Both the position numbers and the translations under genes were made by a program. Positions 9,846 through 22,170 of a stretch of DNA of 64,000 nucleotides are shown piece by piece. The notes under the pieces are model-generated. The model was not told where the DNA came from, searched no databases, and saw only the letters and a program-made list of their open reading frames with translations. This DNA is from Diplonema papillatum (taxonomy: Eukaryota > Euglenozoa > Diplonemea > Diplonemida > Diplonemidae). The DNA lies in assembly GCA_030068145.1 (NCBI GenBank), contig JAPJBO010000114.1, positions 123,501 through 187,500 on the forward strand, given 5' to 3'. Every line of letters begins with the position of its first letter. Position 1 is the stretch's first letter.

Positions 9846-9923
9846 TGCTAGGCCCGGCTTTCGGTCCTTTAAGCCACGGACTGCTAAGGCCCGTGATTCG
9901 GTCCTTTAAGCCACGGACACATA

Positions 9924-10250
9924 CTTCTGGTGTTTGGTCAATGGATCTTGAATGAACTGAGGAGATTTCGCGCAAATGATCGTTTACCCGATCGATGCTC
10001 TGTTTGAAATCCTGGGTCCAAGAACGAGCATCGCATATCTTCTGGTGTTTGGTCAATGGATCTTGAATGAACTGCGGAGATTTCGCGCAAATGATCGTTT
10101 ACCCGATCGATGCTCTGTTTGAAATCCTGGGTCCAAGAACGAGCATCGCATATCTTCTGGTGTTTGGTCAATGGATCTTGAAAGGGAAATGGGAGCGACT
10201 GACGATTTCGCGCAAACGATCCTTTACCCGATCGATGCTCTGCGATGATG
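9924..10250 (+). repeat. 115-bp tandem repeat, two copies plus a partial third
   Basis: CTTCTGGTGTTTGGTCAATG recurs at 9924, 10039 and 10154 (period 115). The unit contains TTTCGCGCAAATGATCGTTT and ACCCGATCGATGCTC. The third copy diverges after about 40 bp. Confidence 0.9.
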
Positions 10251-10394
10251 CAGTTCGGAGGGACCCGCGCTGGTTTTACGACGTAGCAGGGACATCTCCC
10301 CTCCTCTCCGCTCTTCTTCGGCCCTTACAACCGCCTGACAAACCAGACTCACACCGTTGTTCTGTCTGCAGACACTCAGGTTCCGCGCTGGCGA

Positions 10395-10600
10395 TGACCC
10401 CCCGAAAATCGATCGGGTAAACGATCATTTGCGCGAAATCTCCTCAGTTCATTGAAGATCCATTGACCAAACACCATCCAATTTCATCAAACCTTGCGAT
10501 TCAACTCCAGAAGATATGTGATGCTCGTTCTTGGAAAACCCCAAGATTTACCCACCCAAGATTTCAAACAGAAGCATCGATCGAGTAAGTGATCTTTGCA
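10395..10600 (-). repeat. Inverted, diverged copy of the 115-bp unit
   Basis: GATCGGGTAAACGATCATTT, GCGCGAAATCTCCTCAG, CCATTGACCAAACACCA and AGAAGATATG are the reverse complement of the unit at 9924-10250. The two blocks could form a large imperfect foldback. Related sequence is also at 24410-24545. Confidence 0.8.
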
Positions 10601-10985
10601 CCGCCCCATTCTCGTTCGAACCGGATCGACCCGATCAATAATGGCCAGCAAACCAATCATCGTCGAATCGAGAGTCGAACAGCAGTCTGAGAGATTAGAT
10701 TTTCAAGCGGCCACATTCGTGGTTCACACGGTCGGTACTGGCCGGCCTGTCATCGTCGAATGGATGAGTCGGGCGAAGTCTGAGATGAGGGCAGACTCTT
10801 ATTAGAGGAAAAGTTCACTTGAGGCCCCGGGGTTTTAGAGTTTCGGCGTGACTTTCGACAACTGGGATATGCGTGTGGTCGTAAAGGCCGTGGTGGTGCC
10901 TGGCCGCTCCTGGTTAGGTGGGAGTGACTTGTCAGGTTGCTTCCAATAACGAACGAGGTCTCGACCCTTAAATAGGTGGGCGTGT
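10601..10985. other. No gene; family A-like core
   Basis: AAAGTTCACTTGAGGCCCCG with GTTTTAGAGTTTCGGCG at 10808-10850 resembles families A/C. Nothing else was recognised. Confidence 0.4.
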
Positions 10986-10989
10986 CTGG

Positions 10990-11112
10990 AGACCGCGATT
11001 AATACGCGATAGTGACGGCGCCACACCCGGACACCTTCAACACCGCGTCCGCCGTCGTGCCGACAAGAACTGCCTCTTCGCGAGGGAGAACGAGTGGTGC
11101 TTGTGCTGCTGC
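10990..11112 (-). pseudogene. Duplicate of the 3' end of the USP-like gene, frameshifted
   Basis: On the minus strand the last ~22 codons (VGTTADAVLKVSGCGAVTIA + stop) are identical to the gene at 11186-12292. A 2-nt insertion (TGCCGACAAGAAC versus TGCCGAAGAACC on the plus strand) puts the upstream part out of frame. The homology extends about 10 nt past the stop, so it is a DNA-level duplication. Confidence 0.85.
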
Positions 11113-11182
11113 CCCAAGTCTTGAAGGCAACGGGGGGGACGAAATGCAGCTGGGCGCTGTCGGGAGGGCGAGAGACCGCGGG

Positions 11183-12292
11183 TTAATACGCGATAGTGAC
11201 GGCGCCACACCCGGACACTTTCAGCACCGCGTCCGCCGTCGTGCCGAAGAACCGCCTCTTCGCGAGGGAGAACGAGTGGTGCTTCTGCGGCTGCTGCTCC
11301 TTGCGCACGACGCCCCCGCCGACGATGACGTTGAACAGCTTGTACTTCTTGACGAAGTGCTTGACGCCTTCCGTCGGCTTGTCCTGGTGCGCGTGCCAGC
11401 CCACGGCTTCCGGCGGGTAGTCGGGCCGGAGCGCGCGGAACAGCGCCGCAGCTTCGCAGGCAGCCGCTTTGGCCTCGTTTTCCCGCTTTTTGAGCTCTTG
11501 GTCCCACCGTGCGTCGTCGGAGTACATGGCCGTCGCGACGTCCGGCAGGCTCCAACACGAGAGGAAGTGAAGGCGGTCGCAGCCCTGGCCGAGGATGCCG
11601 GCCGCCGTGACGATCGTGCTCTTGCTTGTGTCAGACAGCGTCGGGTCGACCAAGGCGAGGTGCCGAATGTGCTCGGCCGGCTCCGCCAGAGACGGGAGGG
11701 GGCGGGCGTCCCGCTTCACGAAGATGACCGTCGGGATTTTGCCTGCGAGGGCGTGCTGGATTTTCGAGATTTCGGTCCCCAGGGGGTGGAAATCGCCCTC
11801 GTGCCGCTCGTTGATGACCATCAGGTGGGGGCAAAACGACCGGACGAACTTCGGATACGCCTCCACCATGCTCAGATCGGAGTCGTCAACCACCGCATGC
11901 ACCGTGCTCCGCATCGCTTCGTCGCTAGATGCGGGGGACGCGGGGGAAAGAGGATCTTCCAGCAGCCGGAGGCTGGCCCTCAGTTCGGCTGCCATGCCTT
12001 CCGCCATTTCCTTCAGCGTGCGGGCCCTCTCGGCTTTGTCGGGAAGGTGCATGCCGATCGCCTTTCCGATGCCGCGGATGAAGGGAACGTGCGTGTCCTG
12101 GTGGACGTGCCCGAACACCGCTACGTTCCACTTGCCCGACGAGGATCCCGCGGCCTGGCTGTGGCCGATGATCCACTGCAGAAACCCGAGCGCGGTGGCC
12201 CCCCTCGCCGCGTCGTGGTTGTCGACGCAGAGCATCACGCGCGTTTCGTCGTCCGTTCCCACCAGCGGGCTTTCCATGTTCGGTTCGCTCAT
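11183..12292 (-). CDS. Tandem universal-stress-protein-like protein
   Basis: The 369-residue product starts at ATG 12292 (MSEPNMESPLVG) and ends in TAA. Domain 1 (about residues 10-170) has a USP-like opening (RVMLCVDNHDAARGATALGF) and a later strand pair (PHLMVINERHEGD...PTVIFVKRD). Domain 2 (about 190-369) opens HLALVDPTLSDTSKSTIV and closes with a strand-loop-helix-strand (VIVGGGVV ... RRFFGTTADAVLKVSGCGAV) that resembles the nucleotide-binding end of USP domains, including a G(S/T) pair (GTT). USP proteins usually bind ATP/AMP or act in stress responses; the role here is inferred from fold-like motifs only. The frame is open upstream of ATG 12292, but that region is G-rich and non-conserved in style, so this start is preferred. 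A frameshifted copy of the 3' end lies downstream. Confidence 0.55.
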   Translation of the reverse strand: MSEPNMESPLVGTDDETRVMLCVDNHDAARGATALGFLQWIIGHSQAAGSSSGKWNVAVFGHVHQDTHVPFIRGIGKAIGMHLPDKAERARTLKEMAEGMAAELRASLRLLEDPLSPASPASSDEAMRSTVHAVVDDSDLSMVEAYPKFVRSFCPHLMVINERHEGDFHPLGTEISKIQHALAGKIPTVIFVKRDARPLPSLAEPAEHIRHLALVDPTLSDTSKSTIVTAAGILGQGCDRLHFLSCWSLPDVATAMYSDDARWDQELKKRENEAKAAACEAAALFRALRPDYPPEAVGWHAHQDKPTEGVKHFVKKYKLFNVIVGGGVVRKEQQPQKHHSFSLAKRRFFGTTADAVLKVSGCGAVTIAY

Positions 12293-13648
12293 CCCTGACG
12301 CCCCCCCCCCACCCTTCCCGCCTATCGTTTCCAAGTTCGTTTGAGCACCTTCGATGCGGCACCCGAGTTTTCTGCGGACACGGGTTTGGCGTCGTTCCAG
12401 CGGTCCTTGGAGCAAACTGCTTCTATGCCGGTTAACATCACTTTTCAGCTGCAAACGTGGGTGGTGTGTGAATACCGGCTTTGCGGCGTACCCAGGCAGC
12501 GTAAAGAGCATACTCCTTGTCGCCACTTCCCGGGGAAGGCTGAGGCTCCCGTGTCAGCAAAGCTTAAGTCGTTGATGAAGACGATGAAAGAGAGCTTGCA
12601 CGTTTGTTGACTTAGAAGGGATCGAGCCATCGCAGTTGTCGTCGTCATCAGCGACAAAATGCGTCATCACCATGCATCTGCAGAAACAGTCGGCTGACGA
12701 ATATCTGCGGATCCATGGTGGCAGTGTATCTTCTCCATGGCGTTCGTCACCGAGAAGACGCTGTCGACCCCGACACGCTCAGCTGTGCGGCCAGCACCGC
12801 CGTGATGTGGGTCGACAGCGTGGGAAACTTCTCTCCCGTTCCCCCCCGACACGTGTTACTCTTTCGAGTGGAGCCGAATCAGGAGATAACCGTCGGAATC
12901 GGCCATAAGGGGCTCAAACCCTCGAAACAACAAATCCTCAGTAGCCTCGAACAGGCCAAACCTGGCCGAGGTCTCTTGTGTTTCCTCGTGCAACTCGTAT
13001 ACACTTCCTTGGACTACTACTTTTCATGCGTTCTCTCCTGTTGAGAACACGCAGTGCGCTAGATACTATCTGGAGCGCAACCCTTGCGTAGGGAGTGCAC
13101 CTTACGAACTGAGCAAAGAGTCGAAGGTCGGAAACGTTCCATGTGCTCGAACGGGAAGACCGTCTAAAAGGAAAAGGGGGCAAGGGAAGAGGGTACGAGA
13201 ACCGTTGTGACTCTTCGTTTCTGTGAACGGGGGGGTTGGAACGCGGCCTGCCGTTCGAGCGGCGTCGTGATGAACACCGGAACAACAGATGCTCGCGTCC
13301 TGAAAACAGTCCCTCGCCGCGAACGAAGGAGCAGCTCCGCTATCGGCACTGCTTTGACGATGCGGAGCAGCTGCTTCGTATCGCGAAATAGTATGGTAAA
13401 CGCATGTACAACACGGAATCGAAAGAAAAACAGCGCATGAAGTGAGTTGGAGGAAGACGCTTGTGTCCCGCAGAACAGGATGCGGCGACCACCAACGGAA
13501 CTCTGAAGTCGCTCTGGTTGACCAAAGCAAAAAGAAAGAAAAAGATCCTTGAAACTCAGGGAAAGAAAGAAATGTGGTGGCTTTTTTTTTTTTAGCGTTA
13601 TTTGGGGGGGGGGGGAGAGAAAGGGAGAAAGAAAGGACGCTGGAGTGA
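12293..13648. other. Intergenic; no confirmed gene
   Basis: A C10-type run lies at about 12301-12310 and a G12 run at 13603-13614. A plus-strand frame ending at 13210 closes with a basic tail (GRPSKRKRGQGKR) resembling an AT-hook, but no start or upstream exon could be defined. The region just 3' of tubulin (13440-13648) holds no recognised terminator motif. Confidence 0.35.
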
Positions 13649-15301
<1,653 letters not shown>

Positions 15302-15515
15302 TCTCTCTTTTTAGAGTTAAAGTTCGCTTGAAATACCGGGGTTTTAGGGTCTCCGTGTGACCGTTCATGAATGGGTTCTCTTAGAGCAAGAAAGGGCTAT
15401 GTGGTTACGGGTTGTATATTTAGTGCACGCTTTCGTTATGGGTTATGGCTAGCCATATCCGGGACTGTTTGTGACCGACACCAAGTACATTCCTTCGTGG
15501 AGTGTACTTCTCTTT
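15302..15515 (+). repeat. Family A repeat, full copy
   Basis: Begins TTTTTAGAGTTAAAGTTCGC, then TAGGGTCTCCGTGTGACCG, CATGAATGGGTTCTCTTAGA, GGGTTGTATATTTAGTGCAC, and ends near TTGTGACCGACACCAAGTAC, TTCCTTCGTGGAGTG. Near-identical copies are at 23712 and 59293, with partial copies at 19097, 44648, 47328, 58693, 58945 and 63943. Confidence 0.9.
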
Positions 15516-15750
15516 TGAGTGTACTTCTCAGCCAGACTCAGTCTTTTTGTCTTGGGTCGTCCGGGCAGCATCGCCACGCAGGGTCGGAGATAGCATTCCC
15601 GTCTGCAACCGGCCATTTTCGTTGCTGCATGTCGAAGCTGGTGTCCTTTGAAACGCCAGCATGTACCGCCTACTTCACCCAGCTGTTGTTTTAAGTTGCC
15701 CTCTTCTTGGCTTAGCTCTTCGAGCCTTTCTTTCGGGCGAGTAGCGTGAC

Positions 15751-15858
15751 AAATCGCCTGGAATGAGGTACCACAGAGGATGAGAGTCCCGTATTTCCTC
15801 GACGAGCCGGCTAACTTCTTACCGGTTCGAGTCGCTCAGTTTAGAGAATGCTGAGCTA
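15751..15858 (+). pseudogene. LSU rRNA fragment, 5' domain
   Basis: CCTGGAATGAGGTACCACAG, AGGATGAGAGTCCCGTATTT, GGTTCGAGTCGCTCAG and GAATGCTGAGCTA match the 28S segment described at 9692. It is followed by GGGCCGAATCTCAGGCTCGG, which also follows the next copy, so the repeated unit is longer than the rRNA part. Confidence 0.7.
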
Positions 15859-15914
15859 CCACCAGGGACTGGCATGTTGGGCCGAATCTCAGGCTCGGTG
15901 CATGTTCGAAACGG

Positions 15915-16001
15915 CGAGTGACAGAGGGTGAAAGTCCCGTATTTCCTCGACGAGCCTCGTTGGCTGGCTTCTTGTCGCTCAGTTTTGGGAATGCTGAGCT
16001 G
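15915..16001 (+). pseudogene. LSU rRNA fragment, 5' domain (tandem copy)
   Basis: GTGACAGAGGGTGAAAGTCC, CGTATTTCCTCGACGAGCC, GTCGCTCAGTTTTGGGAATG, CTGAGCT. It retains GGGAATGC as in 28S rRNA. Direct repeat of the unit at 15751. Confidence 0.7.
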
Positions 16002-16197
16002 ACCGTGTTGGGCCAAATCTCAGGCTCGGTGCATGTTCGGCAGCGGTGCAAACTGGCGTCGAGGGACAAGAACGTTGGCGAGTCTCCTAAATTTGGCGCC
16101 ACTAAGCCGCGGGGAGTTTCACGACGGGGATAGCACCCCATTCGACTTCTCCCTCGAGGATGTCAGTCCGAGTTAGTGCCATGTTTTGTTTGTACGT

Positions 16198-16310
16198 GCC
16201 GGGGGAGGACTAGCCTGTTAGTGAGTGATAGTGAGTGAATATGATCGGTAGGCTAATCTTCTCCCAAACACGCTGCCAGCGTTCTCTTTCGTGTTTACAA
16301 TTAATTGTTA
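16198..16310 (+). repeat. Family L hairpin repeat, copy 2
   Basis: Arms GGGGGAGGACTAGCC (16201-16215) and GGCTAATCTTCTCCC (16251-16265) pair imperfectly around a TGAGTGATAGTGAGTGAATA loop. Confidence 0.75.
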
Positions 16311-16461
16311 AAACTAAAAAGTACTGAAAGTTCGTAGAAAACAGTGGCGCGCAACCTTCCGCCTCCCACATGCAGCAAAATGGGTGTGGATGTCTCCTAA
16401 TGGTCGCTGGGGGGCAGAGGTGCTGAGCACCCAAAGAATTTCCTTTGTGCAGTCTTGCGCG

Positions 16462-16571
16462 CCAGTCTCCCGGAATAGTGTCCGCAGAGGGTGAGAGTCC
16501 CGTATTTTCTCGAACGAGCCTTGTTGGCTAACTCCTTGTTCGAGCCGCTCAGCTTTGGGAAAGCGGAGCTA
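16462..16571 (+). pseudogene. LSU rRNA fragment, 5' domain
   Basis: CAGTCTCCCGGAATAGTGTC, CGCAGAGGGTGAGAGTCCCG, GTTCGAGCCGCTCAGC, TTTGGGAAAGCGGAGCT. Most diverged of the plus-strand copies. Confidence 0.6.
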
Positions 16572-16942
16572 CTGCTAGGGACTGGTCATGCTGGGCCAAA
16601 TCTGGAGATGTGCTTACTAGCACCTGCCGGTCCATTCGGACTCGTATAGACCCGGTTGGAGACACGGGATCTGGATTTGAATTTGGAAATTGCCGTTCGC
16701 CGAAGCTAGTCGTGGCCCAATAAATTCGATGTGCCCTGAGTAACTCACGCATTCTTCTAGACTGGGCTCTGGCTTAGAGGCGCTCAGCCATAATCCATCC
16801 AGTGGTTGCGTGTTCGCAAGAAAGTGAGAATGCGAGAAGCGCTGTCGTGGTAACGGAAAGAAGCCAAGGTTGGGTGACGTCTGTCGAAACGAAAGAGAAA
16901 CATGGGGATGAAGCGTTACTTAGGAGGGGGCTGGCTACGTTA

Positions 16943-17826
<884 letters not shown>

Positions 17827-18200
17827 TGAGCCGGTCCACCCCCGGCCGACTGCTGATAGACTATAATAGCCTGTGACGACCTTACGATAGCCTGTGCTAA
17901 CCTGTGCTAACCTGTGCTAGCCTGTGCTAGCCTGTGCTAGCCTGTGCTAGCCTGTGCTAGCCTGTGCTAGCCTGTGCTAGCCTGTGCTAGCCTGTGCTAG
18001 CCTGTGCTAGCCTGTGCTAGCCTGTGCTAGCCTGTGCTAGCCTGTGCTAGCCTGTGCTAGCCTGTGCTAGCCTGTGCTAGCCTGTGCTAGCCTGTGCTAG
18101 CCTGTGCTAGCCTGTGTGTGTGATAAACTGCTGATGGACTGTGATAAACAGCAGCAGACAGTTCGATGCACTCCGAGGAATGCAGGCATGGACTGGCTCA
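17827..18200 (+). mobile_element. TIR mini-element copy 2 with expanded 10-bp minisatellite
   Basis: Left end TGAGCCGGTCC (17827-17837), right end GGACTGGCTCA (18190-18200, one mismatch). The interior holds 22 copies of CCTGTGCTAG/A (17891-18110), raising the length from ~165 to 374 bp. Outside the expansion it matches copies 1 and 3 (TGATAGACT, AGACAGTTCGATGCACT). No matching 5-bp target duplication is visible at this copy. Confidence 0.85.
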
Positions 18201-18549
18201 TTTGATCATCACATGAGTGACACCGCCACGTCTCGCGGGGGGTTGGCCGCAGTCGGTGACAACAGCTTCCCTCTTCTGCAGTTTCACGATGAGGCGCGCA
18301 GTCCCCTCACACGCCTAACCTACCTTCCTTCGCCACGGTTTTCCCCGGCGTCGTCGGCAGAGGTTAATCTAAAGTATTTCTTGCGTTTTAAGGTTCCTGA
18401 GTACTCTAGAGTCTCCGATTGACCTTTGAGGCTGGGGTGTCGGGGGCGATGACAGACTCGTACGCACCCGTTCATTTTGGATAGCCAAGGCTGTGGCTGA
18501 TGTGAATGTTTGGACCCAAAAGGCACATCATGGCTTGGATATTTTTTCC

Positions 18550-19008
18550 CTTGTGTTTGGGTGTCTTGACGTGTAGGGGTAGACCCGCGTGACTACCGCG
18601 CGCTACCTCGTACGTCCGTTCAACACGTGTTCGGAAATTGCAGCGCTTGGGATCCCTTCGGTTCTTTGTCTGGCAGTTTCGTCGAGCATTTCCTTCCAAG
18701 CTGGCGCTTACGTAAAAATACTCGACGTGGCTGCTTTGACTCCGAATGGAGGGAGGAAATGAGGGGCAATTACAATACAAGCACAATCCGATTTGTTCTT
18801 CGCTTGCACCACCATGTGTTGTTTTCTCAGGACGTTGACCTGCTGTGTGTGTGTGTCTGGTCGTGTAGGGGTGTTTGGACCCGCATGACCTCACGTTCGT
18901 TCAATACGTGGTTCGGCAGTTGTACAGCAGTTGGGATCCCTTCGGTTCTTTGTTTAGCAGCTTGCTTCGTCGAGCATTTTCTTCCAAGTTGGCGCTTATG
19001 TAAAAGGC
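18550..19008 (+). mobile_element. Two family B SINE-like units in tandem
   Basis: A 5'-truncated unit (about 18550-18719) ends GGCGCTTACGTAAAAA and runs directly into a full unit (18717-19008) that starts ACTCGACGTGGCTGCTTTGA and ends GGCGCTTATGTAAAA. The 3' A-tract of the first is the 5' boundary of the second. Confidence 0.75.
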
Positions 19009-19096
19009 CGCACGGGTGCCGCTTCACCATTTCTTGCCCTTCTTCCCACCCTTTACAGGGAACTGCACTTCGTAAAAGCCTTTTCCGTACCTGTTT

Positions 19097-19290
19097 TTTA
19101 GAGTTATAGTTCGCTTGAGAAGCCGGGATTTTAGAGTCTCCGGGAGACCTTCGTCGAATGGGTTCTTTTAAAGCTAATACGTATACTGGGTGGGTTTGGG
19201 GGGGGCATGCATGGCTTCTTTCGTGTACACTTTACTTGCTCGCTTAGGCGAGTCAGGTTCGAAACAACTTGTGACCGACACCAAGTTCTC
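19097..19290 (+). repeat. Family A repeat, diverged copy
   Basis: TTTTTTAGAGTTATAGTTCG, GCCGGGATTTTAGAGTCTCC, then TTGTGACCGACACCAAGTTC. It is followed by family K sequence (GTGCCATCAAGGCAGGCGAG, CACTGTTGAGCAGGAGTTGC), also present at 41930-42015. Confidence 0.7.
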
Positions 19291-19440
19291 TCCAGGATAG
19301 GTGAGTGCTCTTGGGCTCCCCACGTCTTACAAGTTGAGCATTGAGTTCTTTAAGGTGCATGTGCCATCAAGGCAGGCGAGCACTGTTGAGCAGGAGTTGC
19401 CCTGTAAACCGTACCGGTCCATTGTTCGCACCATGGCTCT

Positions 19441-19640
19441 AAGTAGAGAAGAGTGTAGAATAGCTCAGAGAGGTTTGCGGGTAGAAACGAACGTTGCGCT
19501 TTTCGTAAGTAGAGAAGAGTGTAGAATAGCTCAGAGAGGTTTGCGGGTAGAAACGAACGTTGCGCTTTTCGTAAGTAGAGAAGAGTGTAGAATAGCTCAG
19601 AGAGGTTTGCGGGTAGAAACGAACGTTGCGCTTTTCGAAG
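19441..19640 (+). repeat. 66-bp (22-codon) tandem repeat, three copies
   Basis: AAGTAGAGAAGAGTGTAGAA recurs at 19441, 19507 and 19573. Because 66 is a multiple of three, a plus-strand frame (19301-19711) stays open and reads SREECRIAQRGLRVETNVAL three times. No start context or homology supports a real protein. Confidence 0.9.
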
Positions 19641-19649
19641 TGCGTGACG

Positions 19650-20814
19650 TCGTCGCTCTCGGTAGTGAAATTTTTTTTTTGTGGTTTAAAGGTTCGGTGT
19701 TCTCTGGTTAACCATTGAGGCTGGAGTCGGGGAGATTTTAGTTTACCAGTAGAGTGTGAATTCGGTTCGGGATCCGGGGGGGTTTAAAGTCTCAGGGTAG
19801 TCATCGTCGAAAAGGTTCCTTCAAGGTATCGTATAGGTTTTTAGAGTGAAAGAACTTTTAGTTAAGTGTCTGGGGTTTGGCACTTTAAAGTCTCCAGTTG
19901 GCCGTAATGTTCTTGAGACTGTCTCTTGTGGTAAGCGGTCGTTTGTTTTGAGGTTCATACGTCCGAGTCAGTATCAATATGTGAAAGACGTTTTCGGTCT
20001 TATTTCCCACCCCTTTGTTTTTTTCCGCCGGCAGTACAATGAGACGTTGAAGGAAGACGTTGGATAGAAGGAAGAAGAGGCGACTCTTCGTTTGGGTGTT
20101 TATTACGACGCAGCGAGCGTCGGGGTCCCGTGGAGAAACACCAGACCACCTTGCTCCTGTCTGCGAGGGGGGCCGGTCAATTGAATTCTTCCCGCTACGG
20201 AAAAGAGGGCCCGTTGACCCGCAGGAGGAAATCTAGGCGAGGAAGAGCCGACATGGAACAGTGGGTGAACAATCCAGTCCTACAATTCTGCTTGTCTAGG
20301 CTAGGAAGAGCCGACATGGAACAATCCCTTTTCTCCCTCGCGGGTTGTCTCCGCGGCCGAGATCTCGCCACGTTCCTTGCCTTAGGCTCGTAGTATGTGT
20401 CGGCCTAATCTGGGAACAAGTCAGGGAGAAGAACGGAGCAATCTTTACAAACAAGCGAGTGACTTAAGGTGGACGCTTGAGCGGCACCAATCCGAGCGCA
20501 CACAGCAGCAGTGACACGTCGGCAGTATTGGCACTTCAGGATGGGGGTGGCAGAGTGACTGGGTGCCGGCCTTGAGGCCGGTAGGCCCTGCGGGTTCGCC
20601 CTGCCAAAGACACTTTTCCGGTCGAAAATCATTTTCGGGATTTGTTGGTTTTCGGGGTCTCATGTGCCCGAAGTTTGCATTTTTTTTTTTTGCGGTGTTT
20701 CTCAATGTGTCGCAGTGCGTGGGTTACCCCGGGGACTGTTTCCGGACTTTAGCTGCTGTCTTCAGTCTCGCCTCACGTCTTACCGTGCGCACTTAATTCT
20801 TAACTTTTTAGTGC
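19650..20814. other. Repeat remnants, no gene
   Basis: Three A/C-type cores occur at about 19690, 19775 and 19870. GGAAGAGCCGACATGGAACA is repeated at 20240 and 20305. The segment 20400-20450 (GTCAGGGAGAAGAACGGAGC) recurs at 49410. A minus-strand frame here has CQYC...CKDC pairs but no defined ends. Confidence 0.4.
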
Positions 20815-20950
20815 TAACAATCTTGCGAGCTGCCCTTCAATGTATTGTGCTGCAATTTGTGCAGGCTAAAAAGACGTAGACAGCGTGTTTGGTGGTTGAT
20901 CAGAATTCCTTACCTGCATATACACAGGGTAAATACAAGTGAGAAAAACG
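20815..20950 (-). repeat. Family E repeat (reverse orientation)
   Basis: On the minus strand it reads GTTTTTCTCACTTGTATTTACC..., GCAGGTAAGGAATTCTGATC, ...ACGTCTTTTTAGCCTGCAC, ending with TTGTTAGCACTAAAAA. It keeps both the GTAAGG and TTTTTAG edges of the intron-like part. Confidence 0.85.
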
Positions 20951-21014
20951 ATCAAGCGGCACGCACATACAAAACGAAGCGCCTTCCACGCGTTTTGGGA
21001 AAAAAGCGAGCCAC

Positions 21015-21150
21015 GCACTTTTTTCGTTGACCGCACTACCGAGCCCAAATCCTGGACGTGGTTTCAGGTGGCAAATTTGGCAAATGATCATGATCAGAAG
21101 GTCCTACTACTTGGGCGGTTCAGTTTCCTCACACATTGCATGTGGCTAAA
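21015..21150 (+). repeat. Family F repeat
   Basis: TTCGTTGACCGCACTACC, CAGGTGGCAAATTTGGCAAA, TGATCATGATCAG, CACACATTGCATGTGGC. Confidence 0.85.
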
Positions 21151-21234
21151 AATAATCCACTTTTTACATGAAGAAAAGTGGCGTTGGCTCGAATAGAGGA
21201 GGACCTCCAGTCTCGAGTAGTAATAGTAGTTTGA

Positions 21235-21640
21235 ACTTGTTATGCAGCAACAATCTGTGTCGATAGACTGTACAAGCCGCTACAGACTACTTCTTTGCTC
21301 GCGTCGTGTCATGCTTCGGTCGCTTCTTGCCCCGCGTACTGTTGTCTCCGGTGCGCGCTTCACGTCCGAGGTGCAGTTTGATGACGAGGAATCACCGGAT
21401 GATTCGGCGCACTTCCTTTTCTTCCTCGCAAGTTGTTTCCGCGGCCGAGATTTCAACTCCTCTAGTAGTAGTATGTGTCGTCTGCCGAAGCAGCCGGAGA
21501 CAGCAGGCGCAGGGGGCAGGTCTTGCTTTACTTTTCTCTTCTTCATGGAGACCCGCCCCCGGCATCCCGACTGTCCAATCACTTTCGAGAAAGTTTGCGC
21601 CTATTGTGATGAGGTGGTTGACCAGGCCCCCACGAAGCCT
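21235..21640 (+). repeat. Family J repeat, copy 1
   Basis: ATGCAGCAACAATCTGTGTC, GATAGACTGTACAAG, CTGCCGAAGCAGCCGGA and GATGAGGTGGTTGACCAG are shared in order with 49055-49270. A minus-strand Lys/Ser-rich frame and a plus-strand CPITFEKVCAYCDEVVDQ frame both lie here. A coding origin is possible but unproven. Confidence 0.65.
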
Positions 21641-21944
21641 TATGCACACAACACGGCTGCAACACGAGGATGCAGCCCTGCTTAGGTGTGCACTCAGCCA
21701 TCAGGCCATTGGTCACTTTTGTAGCCCTCTATTCGCCGGGCGGTGCTATCAGCACTTGTTCCGCGTCGCATCAAGTACATGATGCTGGCGGTTGGGGGAT
21801 CGGCGACCGCGACTCAATTAAGGTGCGGTCAACAGCGTCGCCACGTGAAGGCCCCCCCATGACACCTAAACACTCCAGTCTCGAAAAATGAAAGAAAATC
21901 GTACACCGCGAGAGTAGAAGAAAGTAGAAAGGGAATCTTTGGAG

Positions 21945-22066
21945 TTTTCGTTGACCGCACTCCTGAGCCCAAATCCTGGACGTGGTTTCAGGTGGCAAAT
22001 TTGGCAAATGATCATGATCAGAAGATCCTACTTGGTCGGTTCAGTTTCCTCACACATTGCATGTGG
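21945..22066 (+). repeat. Family F repeat
   Basis: TTTTCGTTGACCGCACTCCT, GGTGGCAAATTTGGCAAATG, ATCATGATCAG, CACACATTGCATGTGGC. Confidence 0.85.
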
Positions 22067-22170
22067 CGTTGTGTACCAGCCAACAGCATGTGGGACATAC
22101 CCACGTGGTGTTGAGCGCCTCTGGCAAGGCGAATCTGTCACGATTGTCCCTGCCTCTGAGTCGGGACCGC

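Noticed and set aside
11012-12298. 428-codon plus-strand frame
   Set aside because: Antisense of the USP-like gene; Arg/Val/His-rich with no domain.
17891-18110. CRISPR-like array
   Set aside because: The 10-bp units are contiguous with no spacers; a minisatellite inside a TIR element.
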